28,160 nt of DNA from an uncultured Collinsella sp. (GCA_905194675.1 CAJJTG010000029.1:1-28160), one strand, 5' to 3'. Shown: positions 15,372 through 24,094, counted from the stretch's first letter. Notes: generated by a model not told the origin, from the letters alone. Program-made: numbers and translations.

Positions 15372-15926
15372 GGCAGCACTAAGGCGAGTGCGGGTGCGCT
15401 ATTATCGGCGCTCACGGAGCGCTTGGTGTTCTTGGCACGCATGGACGAGGGCTCGGCGGGCTTTACCATGGCGTCGATCGATCTTTCGGAGGCGGTGAAC
15501 AAGGCGGCGGCGCCGTTTAAGTCGGTGGCGGTCTCAGGCGGTAAACGCCTGTCGACGTCGATTGCGACCGGCGTGCGGACCCATGCCGATGCCGCGGCGG
15601 TGGCACAGGTGGTTGAGTTGCTACTGGACAACGCCACGCGCTATGCGAGCGAGGGCAGCGTGATTGAGCTGAGCCTGTGCGCCGTTTCGCACGGCAAAGG
15701 CAAGGGCGCCGCCGAGCTTGTCGTATCGAACGCCGTGGACGAGCTGCCCGAGGGCGACCTGGACCGATTGTTCGATCGCTTCTATCGTGCGGATGCGTCG
15801 CGCAGCTCCAAGACGGGTGGCTCGGGCGTGGGCCTGTCCGTGGTGCGTGCCATCGCCGAGGCCCATGGAGGCGCCGCCACCGTATCCGGTCACGGCAACC
15901 AGATCACCTTCACCGTTTGCCTTTAA
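15372..15926 (+). pseudogene. Sensor histidine kinase remnant (ATPase domain only)
   Basis: The frame opens after TAA 15369-15371 and encodes LVFLARMDEG (the end of a dimerisation helix), then a full HATPase domain: the N box VELLLDNATRYA, the G1/F region with LFDRFYRADASRS, the G2 loop GGSGVGLSVVRAIAEAHGG and a final strand. The sensor, membrane helices, HAMP and the phosphate-accepting His are missing, and no start codon with a ribosome site is seen (TTG 15423 is the earliest candidate). No response regulator is next to it. It is most likely the tail of a deleted two-component system; expression as a stand-alone ATPase domain cannot be ruled out. Confidence 0.7.
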
Positions 15927-15973
15927 AACCTGCCAAAAAGGAACAGGTTTATTTTGGCAGGTTTTATCTGGGG
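15924..15973 (+). repeat. Stop-codon-linked hairpin repeat, copy 1
   Basis: AAAACCTGCCAAAA (15925-15938) and TTTTGGCAGGTTTT (15952-15965) are perfect complements around the 13-base loop AGGAACAGGTTTA; the tail ATCTGGGG follows. The TAA stop of the kinase remnant (15924-15926) is the first three bases. A-rich and T-rich flanks mean it can also act as a two-way terminator. Confidence 0.8.
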
Positions 15974-16003
15974 AAACGTCCGCAGGAGAGGGCATGGGCG
16001 GTG

Positions 16004-16032
16004 TGAACATATGCATCTCTACCTGCTAAAAT
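16004..16032 (+). promoter_or_regulatory. Putative promoter of the AIM24-family gene
   Basis: TGAACA (16004-16009) and TAAAAT (16027-16032) are 17 bases apart, and a TG precedes the -10 box (TGCTAAAAT), an extended -10. The start codon is 43 bases further on. Confidence 0.55.
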
Positions 16033-16074
16033 ATAGGCATCGTTATTCGGCTCCTGAGTGGAAAGGAGACGGTC

Positions 16075-16749
16075 ATGCAGTACGAGATCGGCGGAGGGGC
16101 TTTCCCGGTTGTTACGTGCAACCTTAGCGATGGCGAATCCATGATCACCGAAAGCGGCGCCATGGCTTGGATGACCCCCAACATGGAAATGTCTACCTCG
16201 GGCGGTGGCATCGGCAAGATGTTCTCCAAGGCTTTTTCGGGTGAGGCATTGTTCCAAAACATTTGGACCGCGCGTGGCGATGGCATGATCGCGTTTGGCT
16301 CCTGCTTCCCCGGCCGCATCGTGCCAATCGAGATCGGTCCGGGCAAGAGCTGGATTTTGCAGAAGCGTTCGTTCCTTGCCGCGGAAAGTGGCGTCGAGTT
16401 GAGCATTCACTTTAACAAGAAGGCAAAGGCCGGCGTCTTTGGCGGCGAGGGCTTTATCATGCAGAAGCTCACGGGCTCGGGTGTTGCTTTTGCCGAGATC
16501 GACGGCGACCTGGTTGAGTACGAGCTCGCTGCTGGCCAGCAGATGATTGTGGATACCGGCAACGTGGCCGGCTTTGAGGAGACCGTGAGCATCGACGCTC
16601 AAATGGTCAAGGGCGTCAAAAACATCATGTTTGGTGGCGAGGGCGTGTTCAACACCGTGCTCACCGGTCCCGGTCGCATCTGGTTGCAGACGATGCCCAT
16701 TTCCAATCTTGCGGCAGCAGTGGCCTCGATGACCAACAACAATAACTAG
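16075..16749 (+). CDS. AIM24 / TIGR00266 family protein
   Basis: A 224-residue all-beta protein of the AIM24 (DUF124) family. The N-terminal block (MITESGAMAWMTPNMEMSTS), GRIVPIEIGPGKSWILQKRSFLA in the middle and the end GEGVFNTVLTGPGRIWLQTMP fit it along its whole length. Bacterial members are cytosolic and of unknown role; the yeast namesake is a mitochondrial inner-membrane protein. It has no signal or membrane segment. The start is set by AAAGGAG 7-8 bases upstream, behind an extended -10 promoter. It forms its own unit, closed by a strong terminator 12 bp after the stop. Confidence 0.88.
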   Translation: MQYEIGGGAFPVVTCNLSDGESMITESGAMAWMTPNMEMSTSGGGIGKMFSKAFSGEALFQNIWTARGDGMIAFGSCFPGRIVPIEIGPGKSWILQKRSFLAAESGVELSIHFNKKAKAGVFGGEGFIMQKLTGSGVAFAEIDGDLVEYELAAGQQMIVDTGNVAGFEETVSIDAQMVKGVKNIMFGGEGVFNTVLTGPGRIWLQTMPISNLAAAVASMTNNNN

Positions 16750-16761
16750 TCCGCATAGGAT

Positions 16762-16797
16762 AGCGCGCGGCGGGCTTACCCTGTCGCGCGCTTTTTT
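16762..16797 (+). terminator. Intrinsic terminator of the AIM24-family gene
   Basis: AGCGCGCG (16762-16769) pairs with CGCGCGCT (16785-16792), followed by TTTTTT (16792-16797). A textbook intrinsic terminator. Confidence 0.85.
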
Positions 16798-16806
16798 GCT
16801 GGCAAA

Positions 16807-17071
16807 CGCCTCGCTTATAGAGTGTGGCTGCGCTGCTACAGCGAGCGTCGTCATCTCGTCACCCTGATAGCTTGCGGCAAGCGTGGCAATGAGGAGTGAG
16901 AATTTGAGTGCTCAGTCCCAAGTCATAATGGCGGCCATGCCAACAAGCAAAAACGAGTTGCCGGTGTCACGGAAAGGCGGGCGTCGGTCGATTCCACGTG
17001 AGACGGCTGTGCCGATCTGCACGGCCGCCCCTGCGCGTCCCGCGCTGCCCCCAAAGAGGTACGTTTCCCCT
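16807..17071. other. Non-coding or decayed stretch before the ABC transporter
   Basis: No recognised gene. On the plus strand an 80-codon frame (GTG 16883 to 17125) contains PVSRKGGRRSIPRETAV but runs through the hairpin repeat, so it is unlikely to be real. On the minus strand a frame ending at 16910 reads GIDRRPPFRDTGNSFLLVGM, which could be the end of a lost membrane protein; it is closed upstream within the repeat. Neither has a ribosome site. It may be a decayed regulator or neighbour of the ABC genes. Confidence 0.3.
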
Positions 17072-17107
17072 TATAAAACCTGCCAAAATAAACCTGTCCC
17101 TTTTTGG
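17072..17107 (-). repeat. Hairpin repeat, copy 2 (reverse orientation, one arm changed)
   Basis: On the minus strand the loop AGGGACAGGTTTA and the right arm TTTTGGCAGGTTTTAT match the copies at 15924 and 20632, and the tail GGGGAAACGT is also shared. The left arm has changed to GACCAAAA, so the hairpin is imperfect. It lies directly upstream of the ABC promoter rather than at a gene end. Confidence 0.65.
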
Positions 17108-17145
17108 TCGGTGCGAAATGGGTAATACTAAAGAGTTATCCGACC
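17104..17145 (+). promoter_or_regulatory. Putative promoter/operator of the ABC transporter
   Basis: TTGGTC (17104-17109) and TACTAA (17126-17131) are 16 bases apart. The 6-bp arms GGTCGG (17106-17111) and CCGACC (17140-17145) enclose the -10 box and could form an operator. No regulator gene survives next to it. Confidence 0.3.
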
Positions 17146-17161
17146 AGATGGGAATTAATCG

Positions 17162-17863
<702 letters not shown>

Positions 17864-17868
17864 CGCCC

Positions 17869-20634
17869 ATGGATCAGGACCGCCAAAACAGCCAACGCCG
17901 CGACGCGCAGAACACGGAGCGCGAGCAGGATTTTACGACCTACCGCACTGCCCAAAGTTCAAACGACATGGTGCCGACGGTGTTTCGCCGCGGTGTCTAC
18001 CGCACGATTCGCGGCAGCCTCAAACGCTTCTTGTCCATTGTCGTGATCACCGCGCTCGGCGTGAGCGTGATGTGTGGCCTTAAGGCGGGTTGCGAGGATC
18101 TGTGCGATTCGGTCGACGCTTACTTTGACCAGCAGAATGTTTATGACATCAACGTGCAGTCGACCTATGGTCTGACCGATGACGATCTTGCTGCGATCCA
18201 AGAGGTCGATGGCGTCGAGACGGCCGAGGGCATCTATACCGAGACCGCCTATACCGCCGTGGGTACGACGCGCGAGCGTGTCATCGTACAGAGCCTCTCC
18301 AAAGAGAATATTGACCAACCGGTGCTAGTATGCGGCGAGCTGCCCGAGACTTCGGGCGAAGTAGCAGTGACCTCACGTTTTTTGAAGGCTTCGGGCAAGA
18401 AAATCGGCGATACGGTGAGCTTTGCCGCCAACGATGCGAGCTCGTCGAACCAAAGCGCCAAGGACCAGTTTGCCGATGGGGACTACACCATTACGGCTGA
18501 GGTCCTCGATCCCACTGATGTGAGCTCCGACTCGACAGTCAACGCCTTCCGTGCCGCCTCGGCCGCGGACTACAAGTTCTACGTGAGTGAGGATGCCGCG
18601 ACGTCGTCGTCCTATTCCGCGATCCACGTGATCGTCGAGGGAGCCAAGGACCTCAACTCCTATTCCGATGCCTATACGGCAAGGATTAACGAGGTCAAGG
18701 GCAATATCGAGAAGATTCGTGACGAGCGCGAAAAAGCGCGTGCCCAGGAACTGACGGCCGATACGCCGGCGAGCTTGGACGCGGCCGAGCGTCAAGCGAA
18801 CATGGTCTTTGGGATTGAACAGGACAACATCAACCGTATGGCCGAGGGCAGCGAGGAGCGCGCCCAGGCTCAGGCCGATTTGGACCAGCGCCGCGCCGCC
18901 GCCGACCAGCAATTCGCCGATGCCCGCGCCGAGATTTCCGACCTTGGCGAATGCACCTGGTACATCCAGGACCGTGGCAACATCGCGAGCTACTCGAGCG
19001 TCGAGAGCGACAGCTCCTCGATCGAGGCCATCGCCACGGTCTTCCCGTTCATCTTCTTTATCGTCGCCGTGCTCATCAGCCTTACCACCGCCACGCGTAT
19101 GGTCGAGGAGGAACGCACGCTCATCGGCCTGTATAAGGCGCTCGGTTATTCGCGCGGGCGCATTCTGTCCAAATACGTGGACTACTCGCTGTGGGCGTGC
19201 CTGATCGGCGGCGTGCTCGGCAATATCATCGGATTTGTGGGCCTGCCGCTGTTCCTGTTTACGGTGTTCGACGACATGTACTCGCTGCCCCAGATGTTGC
19301 TTTCGTACGACATTGTGTCCTCAATCGTCTCGGTGGCACTGTTTGCCGTGGGCGTGGTGGGCGCCACAATTATCGCCTGCCGCCACGAGATGGCCGAGAC
19401 CCCGGCCTCGCTCATGCGCCCCAAGGCTCCGCGCGCCGGCTCGCGCATCTTGCTTGAGCGTATCGGCTTTATCTGGCGCCGCATGGGCTTTTTGAACAAG
19501 GTCGCTGCACGCAACCTATTCCGCTATAAAAAGCGCGCCTTTATGACCATCTTCGGAATTGCCGGCTGCACAGCGCTCGTGATCTGCGGTATGGGCATCC
19601 GTGACACGTCGGTGGCGCTTTCGCCCAAGCAGTACGGGCATATCACGCGCTATGACTTGCTGGCGGTCGCCAATCCCGACGATTTTTCGCAGACGTGCGC
19701 GGCGTTGGACGAGCGCAACGCGGCCAATGATTCCAACGTGACCGTGACCTCGACCCTGCCGATTATGACCGACAACGTCACCTTTACATTCGGCGGAAAG
19801 AGCGAGACCGTGCAGCTGATCGTGGTGCCCGATGACCGCACGAACGATCTGGACGACTATGTTCGCCTTGAGGATGAGTCCAAAGAGCCGCTGTCTTTGC
19901 GTGACGGAGACGTGTATCTGAGCAAGAGTTCACAGCTGGTACTGGGGATTCAGCCGGGCGATACGGCGCACGTCCAGGATTCGTCGCTCAATGTTGCCAA
20001 GGTCAAAGTCAGCGACATCTCGCTCAACTATCTAGGCAACACGCTTTACATGACGCAGGGCACCTATGAGCGCGCGTTCGGTCGAAGCGCGCGCCTCAAC
20101 GGCATCCTTGCGCTGCTTAAGGGTTCGTCGGCCGATCAGATTGCGTTTACCAACCGTCTTAAGAGCGATGGTTGGATTACGCTGTCGAGTACCGCCGAGC
20201 ATTGGGAAAACTATGAGGCAAACTTTACGATTATCAATTCGGTCGTGGTGCTTGTGACCTTTATGGCGGCGTGCCTGTCGTTTGTGGTGGTATTTACGTT
20301 GTCTAACACCAACATCTCGGAGCGCGAACGCGAGCTGGCGACTATTAAGGTGCTGGGCTTCCGTCGTGGCGAGGTGCACCACTACGTTAACAAGGAAACG
20401 CTGATTTTGACGGCGATCGGCGCTGCGCTGGGCGTGCCGCTGGGCGGCTTGCTGGCCGAGAGTTTTACGTACATTTTGCAGATGCCGTCGCTGTACTTTG
20501 ACGTCGAGGTCGAGCCGCTGAGCTACGTGCTCGCCGTGGTGCTTTCCTTCGGCTTTACGATCATCGTCAACCTCGCCACCAACCGAACGCTCAACAAGAT
20601 CGACATGGTCGGCGCCCTCAAGAGCGCCGAGTAA
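17869..20634 (+). CDS. ABC transporter permease, two FtsX domains, with coiled-coil extracytoplasmic region
   Basis: A 921-residue permease partner of the preceding ATPase. Layout: basic N-terminal tail, helix 1 (about 54-72), a large outside domain to about 380 including a charged coiled-coil stretch (about 275-345, rich in E, R, A and Q), then a first FtsX domain of three helices (about 385-505), another helix near 555, a second outside domain, and the C-terminal FtsX domain (about 785-915; SNTNISERERELATIKVLG is the hallmark coupling region). Such proteins usually drive peptide or lipid export or antimicrobial-peptide resistance; the substrate cannot be read here. ATG 17869 is preferred over an overlapping GTG at 17857. 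The stop codon is the first part of a hairpin repeat. Confidence 0.88.
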   Translation: MDQDRQNSQRRDAQNTEREQDFTTYRTAQSSNDMVPTVFRRGVYRTIRGSLKRFLSIVVITALGVSVMCGLKAGCEDLCDSVDAYFDQQNVYDINVQSTYGLTDDDLAAIQEVDGVETAEGIYTETAYTAVGTTRERVIVQSLSKENIDQPVLVCGELPETSGEVAVTSRFLKASGKKIGDTVSFAANDASSSNQSAKDQFADGDYTITAEVLDPTDVSSDSTVNAFRAASAADYKFYVSEDAATSSSYSAIHVIVEGAKDLNSYSDAYTARINEVKGNIEKIRDEREKARAQELTADTPASLDAAERQANMVFGIEQDNINRMAEGSEERAQAQADLDQRRAAADQQFADARAEISDLGECTWYIQDRGNIASYSSVESDSSSIEAIATVFPFIFFIVAVLISLTTATRMVEEERTLIGLYKALGYSRGRILSKYVDYSLWACLIGGVLGNIIGFVGLPLFLFTVFDDMYSLPQMLLSYDIVSSIVSVALFAVGVVGATIIACRHEMAETPASLMRPKAPRAGSRILLERIGFIWRRMGFLNKVAARNLFRYKKRAFMTIFGIAGCTALVICGMGIRDTSVALSPKQYGHITRYDLLAVANPDDFSQTCAALDERNAANDSNVTVTSTLPIMTDNVTFTFGGKSETVQLIVVPDDRTNDLDDYVRLEDESKEPLSLRDGDVYLSKSSQLVLGIQPGDTAHVQDSSLNVAKVKVSDISLNYLGNTLYMTQGTYERAFGRSARLNGILALLKGSSADQIAFTNRLKSDGWITLSSTAEHWENYEANFTIINSVVVLVTFMAACLSFVVVFTLSNTNISERERELATIKVLGFRRGEVHHYVNKETLILTAIGAALGVPLGGLLAESFTYILQMPSLYFDVEVEPLSYVLAVVLSFGFTIIVNLATNRTLNKIDMVGALKSAE

Positions 20635-20679
20635 CCTGCCAAAAAGGGACAGGTTTATTTTGGCAGGTTTTATCTGGGT
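20632..20679 (+). repeat. Stop-codon-linked hairpin repeat, copy 3
   Basis: AACCTGCCAAAA (20633-20644) pairs with TTTTGGCAGGTT (20658-20669) around the 13-base loop AGGGACAGGTTTA, followed by the tail ATCTGGG. The permease stop TAA (20632-20634) overlaps the left arm. Confidence 0.8.
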
Positions 20680-20750
20680 GAACGCCGGACAACCATTAGG
20701 TGGCCCAGCGTTTGCCCCGTTTTGCTGGGGAGGTCTGTCGTTCAGTGCTC

Positions 20751-21071
20751 TTACTGCCCAATCCAGCGTTGCGCATAGCTCTTAATGTCCTCGGTAAAAC
20801 CGTCAAGGTCGTCAAGGGTGATCACGCTGTCGATAAGCAAATTGGCTATCTCGCGGTGCATTGTGCTGCGGCGAATGTTGTTTGCGATTACGCCTGAGGA
20901 CAGCTTGTCTCTATTGAGGCGCTCTTCTAATGCCCAAAATCTACTGGACGCTTCGCTGTCGCCGTTCAGCATCTCAACGTACTGGGCGATGAGCTTTTCC
21001 ATATAACGTTCTTGCCATTGAGGAAGCATTTTCTTAAACAGCTTCCAGTCGCTTTCGGCTACGTCGCGCAT
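20751..21071 (-). CDS. Small conserved protein of unknown function
   Basis: A 106-residue, mostly helical, soluble protein. The pattern SDWKLFKKMLPQWQERYMEKL, a short link, FWALEERLNRDK, then a segment from IRRSTMHREIANLL to ITLDDLDGF, matches a family found in Firmicutes and Actinobacteria that is often labelled multidrug transporter in databases; nothing here supports transport, as there is no membrane segment. The start at 21071 has GGAGG 4-5 bases upstream; a longer frame to 21113 lacks one. It stands alone, convergent with the ABC operon. Function unknown. Confidence 0.7.
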   Translation of the reverse strand: MRDVAESDWKLFKKMLPQWQERYMEKLIAQYVEMLNGDSEASSRFWALEERLNRDKLSSGVIANNIRRSTMHREIANLLIDSVITLDDLDGFTEDIKSYAQRWIGQ

Positions 21072-21401
21072 ATGTCCTCCGCTCGTCAAACGGGCTTTCC
21101 ATTTGCCTTTCATTCTATTTGGTTTTCGCTCACAGGCGTGGATGAGAGGCTCTCTTTAGCCTTCGAGATTGAGCTTGAATGGGTCGTATGTCATAAAATG
21201 GGCCTATCTATTACGTTTGCTACCACACCCTCGACCATGACAAAGATTATGAAATTAAAACCGCAGGTAGAGGGCTTGCCAATTATCGGAAAAGGCGGGT
21301 ATGGTCGGCCCTCTCGAGTTAAACGTAGTAAATGGGCCCTTTTCTTGGTGTGCGGTCAGTTCAATGCTAATCTCCGTGCCGGAACTGACCCAGTTGTTTG
21401 T
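21072..21401. other. Intergenic stretch with a possible gene remnant
   Basis: No gene with a start and ribosome site is seen. On the minus strand a frame closed by TAA at 21255-21257 reads ELTAHQEKGPFTTFNSRGPT and on to the stop, protein-like in composition but without a recognised family or start. It runs upstream into the inverted repeat at 21402. AT content is higher than in flanking genes. CAGTTC and GAACTG (about 21358 and 21382) form a small dyad. Confidence 0.3.
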
Positions 21402-21470
21402 AAGTTGCGGTGATATAGGGATTGTTTGGCGCTTTGGAGCCTCAAAACAGTCCCTATATCACCGCAACTT
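21402..21470. repeat. Inverted repeat of the AAGTTGCGGTG family, copy 1
   Basis: AAGTTGCGGTGATATAGGGA (21402-21421) is perfectly repeated in inverse at 21451-21470, and the arms extend to about 26 bp with one mismatch. The spacer has a small GGC/GCC hairpin. The same end sequence occurs at 22626-22694. Confidence 0.7.
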
Positions 21471-21519
21471 GAAAGGGGCGGGCGGTGTCGGATGAGTGGC
21501 GCTGGCTGGTTGGGGCGGT

Positions 21520-22440
21520 TTAGGCCTGTTTGCGGCACTTCCATTGTTTGCGACACCAGCGCATGAGCGCCTTTACGATGGGAATCGTGATGAGGATGAT
21601 CCATGCAGGATGGGGCTGTCCCAAACAGAGCCACATGTAGAGGAACCAAGCGATGGCGGCTGCCGGGTAGATGACCTCGATCAGCTTAGACAGGTGGCGT
21701 CGATCGATGAAGTCACCAATCGCGTAGTAGACGGGAACCAAAAAGACGAGGAAAAGCCCCATGCCCCATGTGCCGTAGACAATGCCGAGCACCAGATAGG
21801 CGAGAGTGACAAGTGCGGGGAAGGGGAATTTGTTCCATGCACGTCCGACCTTGGTGTGGAAATGCTTGCCATGATGGTCGAGCTTGTCGTGTGCTTCTTT
21901 CCAGCTGGAAAACGTCTCGCCGTCGATGGTGACGGTGCCGTCGTCATTGGTGCGCACGCTATGTCCATCGTCCTCAAGCGTATCGATATGCACGCCGCCC
22001 GGTCCCACATGCACCTCTTCGCCCTTGCGCTCGTTGGTCACATGGATGCCGCTCCAACCAACATGGACTTCCTCGCCTTTATTGGGATCAATGACGTGGA
22101 TACCGCGCGCGAGGGAAATATCGACAAGTGGTTTGTCGCCGCAATCGGCGTGCTCGGCAGAATCCTCAGCTTCGTCAGCCACATCCGCCGTCTCGGTGTC
22201 GGCGCTACCGTCCTCCAGGTCGTCGGCATCGTTGGCCGCCTCCCCATATAGCAGCTCATCCAGCGACACGCCATACAGCGAGGCGAGCGCAATAAGGTTA
22301 TCGGTATCGGGTGAGGACTCGCTGCGCTCCCATTTACTAACAGCCTGGCGGCTTACGCCCAGCTGGGCAGCAAGCGCCTCCTGAGAAAGCCCGGCAGCCT
22401 TGCGGCGGTCAACGAGCCGCTGTGCCATTGCAAGATCCAT
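21520..22440 (-). CDS. Membrane-tethered XRE-type HTH protein
   Basis: A 306-residue protein with an N-terminal XRE helix-turn-helix (about 5-62: LVDRRKAAGLSQEALAAQLG, VSRQAVSKWERSESSPD) of the type common in Firmicutes and Actinobacteria. An acidic linker follows (68-102), then two short repeats with the shared core GEEVHVG (122-128 and 140-146), and three or four hydrophobic helices (about 207-223, 225-243, 256-274, 278-294). The DNA-binding part is cytosolic and anchored at the membrane by the tail. ATG 22440 has AAAGGA 8 bases upstream. It probably senses an envelope condition and regulates itself through the direct repeats at 22492-22557; both are inference. Confidence 0.75.
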   Translation of the reverse strand: MDLAMAQRLVDRRKAAGLSQEALAAQLGVSRQAVSKWERSESSPDTDNLIALASLYGVSLDELLYGEAANDADDLEDGSADTETADVADEAEDSAEHADCGDKPLVDISLARGIHVIDPNKGEEVHVGWSGIHVTNERKGEEVHVGPGGVHIDTLEDDGHSVRTNDDGTVTIDGETFSSWKEAHDKLDHHGKHFHTKVGRAWNKFPFPALVTLAYLVLGIVYGTWGMGLFLVFLVPVYYAIGDFIDRRHLSKLIEVIYPAAAIAWFLYMWLCLGQPHPAWIILITIPIVKALMRWCRKQWKCRKQA

Positions 22441-22491
22441 AGCAGTTCCTTTCATGTAGTGACCGTAATCGAATGAGCCGAGTATGCCGAG

Positions 22492-22557
22492 AACAACCGG
22501 TAGCGACCACCATTTCTAGTTAGAATCTGCTCCGACCCTACCGCAACTACCGGTAGC
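22492..22557 (-). promoter_or_regulatory. Two direct repeats before the membrane HTH gene
   Basis: On the minus strand GCTACCGGTAGTT (22557-22545) and GCTACCGGTTGTT (22504-22492) differ at one position and start 53 bp apart, about five helical turns. TCTAAC between them could be a -10 box. From 22558 to 22625 nothing clear is seen. Confidence 0.45.
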
Positions 22558-22625
22558 AACCCCTAACGACCAGCCATTTTAGGACAAATGTCAGTGCAAG
22601 TAGCAGCCAAGAGTCCCCACTCAGT

Positions 22626-22694
22626 AAGTTACGGTGGAATAGTTTCTAGATTCAGCCATTTGCGGGCTAAGCGGGAACTATTTCACCGCAACTT
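22626..22694. repeat. Inverted repeat of the AAGTTGCGGTG family, copy 2
   Basis: AAGTTACGGTGGAATAGTTT (22626-22645) matches the reverse complement of 22675-22694 at 17 of 20 positions, and two of the three differences are still G-U pairs in RNA. It shares the AAGTTRCGGTGRWATAG end with the copy at 21402, and the two flank the membrane HTH gene. Confidence 0.65.
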
Positions 22695-22723
22695 AATTTC
22701 AGACCAGGCACCCGCAGCAAGAA

Positions 22724-22883
22724 GACGAATAGCCCCGGCGAGTATGTAAACGCAGGGCCCTCCGACCCCGCCCGACGATTTCGATTGGCGACCTTTGACG
22801 GAGTCAAGGGAGGAGCCAAATCGAAATACGTCGGGCGGGGTCGGAGGGCCCGATGGGGTGGATTCCAGCCGAGGCTATTCGTC
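22724..22883. repeat. Large nested palindrome at the 3' end of pfkA
   Basis: Outer arms of 15 bp (22724-22738 with 22869-22883, one mismatch) enclose 23-bp perfect arms (22755-22777 with 22829-22851) that extend inward with small bulges, and an innermost CCTTTGAC/GTCAAGG hairpin. The right outer arm contains the pfkA stop codon (22875-22877). Confidence 0.7.
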
Positions 22884-23954
22884 GCCGAAGCTGATGCCCA
22901 ACGCCTTGGCCTCGCGCACCAGGTCGCTCTGGGGATCGACATACTTGAGCTTGCCGGCGACCTCCTCGAGCGGCATGTGGCACATCTTGCCGTCACGCAG
23001 GGCAATCATGTAGCCAAACTCGCCACGCAGGCAGCCGAGCGCGGCCTCGACGCCGCACTGGGTCGCAAAGATGCGGTCCTGGGCGTCGGGCTGACCGCCG
23101 CGCTGCGTGTGACCGGGGATGGCGACGCGGGTCTCGCGACCGGTCTTGGCCTCGATCTCCTTGGCGATGTCGTAGACAATCGACGGGCTCGTACGCTCGG
23201 CGAGCTTCTTCTTGTACTCCTTCTTGGACAGCGCCGCATCCTCCTTGGAGATAGCGCCCTCGGCGACGGCTACGATGGTAAAGCGGCTACCGGTCTCCAT
23301 GCGATGCTCGATGGTCTTGATGACGTTATCCATGTCGTAGGGGATTTCGGGAATCAGGATGACGTCCGCGCCGCCCGCGACGCCGGCGTACAGCGGGATC
23401 CAGCCAACCTTGTGGCCCATGATCTCGATGACAAACACGCGTCCATGGCTCGAAGCGGTGGTGTGGATGTCGTCGATACACTTGGTGGCGACGTCGATGG
23501 CGCTTGTAAAACCAAACGTCAGCTCGGTGCCCCAGGTGTCGTTATCGATGGTCTTGGGCAGGGCGATAACGTTGAGGCCCTCTTCGCGCAGGCGGTTGGC
23601 GGTCTTGGTGGAGCCGTTACCGCCCAGCATAAACAGGCAGTCGAGCTGCAACTTGTGATAGGTGTGGACCATCGCGGGCACCTTCTCGACGCCGTCGGCC
23701 TCGGGAGTATCCAGGCGCTTGAACGGCGTACGGCTCGTGCCCAGGATGGTGCCGCCGCGGGTGAGGATACCGCTAAAATCGGCGGGCGTCATGACGCGGA
23801 ACCTGCTGTAGATAAGGCCCTGGTAGCCGTCCTCAAAACCGTAGATCTCGATAGGCTCTTCGCTATTGGTCATGAGTGTTTTGACGATGCCGCGCATGGT
23901 GGCGTTGAGTGCCTGGCAGTCGCCGCCACTGGTAAGAAGACCGATCCTGAGCAT
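22875..23954 (-). CDS. pfkA: 6-phosphofructokinase
   Basis: Phosphorylates fructose 6-phosphate to the 1,6-bisphosphate, the committed step of glycolysis. LTSGGDCQALNATMRG at the N terminus is the nucleotide/phosphate loop, LGGNGSTKTA (about 109-118) the second phosphate-donor loop, PKTIDND (about 133-139) the catalytic loop with the base Asp, MGHKVGWI the sugar-phosphate block and GHTQRGGQPDAQDR the C-terminal signature. Length 359. The usual GGDGS is GGNGS and the usual PGTIDND is PKTIDND, so it belongs to the group with Gly at 104 and Lys at 124 (E. coli numbering), mostly ATP-using; pyrophosphate use cannot be excluded. The ribosome site GGAAGGA precedes the ATG. Confidence 0.93.
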   Translation of the reverse strand: MLRIGLLTSGGDCQALNATMRGIVKTLMTNSEEPIEIYGFEDGYQGLIYSRFRVMTPADFSGILTRGGTILGTSRTPFKRLDTPEADGVEKVPAMVHTYHKLQLDCLFMLGGNGSTKTANRLREEGLNVIALPKTIDNDTWGTELTFGFTSAIDVATKCIDDIHTTASSHGRVFVIEIMGHKVGWIPLYAGVAGGADVILIPEIPYDMDNVIKTIEHRMETGSRFTIVAVAEGAISKEDAALSKKEYKKKLAERTSPSIVYDIAKEIEAKTGRETRVAIPGHTQRGGQPDAQDRIFATQCGVEAALGCLRGEFGYMIALRDGKMCHMPLEEVAGKLKYVDPQSDLVREAKALGISFGDE

Positions 23955-24094
23955 GATGAATCCTTCCGGGCAAGTTATAACATGCGCATAAGTTTACCCC
24001 CGCACACTGTTGATACAGGGGTAAAACGTGTTAGCTCAAATGTATAGAAATGTAAGCAGTGTCAGGCGAGCGTAAGGACGACGGGCCTGGCTCC

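Noticed and set aside
16883..17125. 80-codon plus-strand gene before the ABC transporter
   Set aside because: It runs through the hairpin repeat and has no ribosome site or family match.
22785..24047. 420-codon plus-strand frame opposite pfkA
   Set aside because: Begins in the palindrome and mirrors pfkA; no family features.
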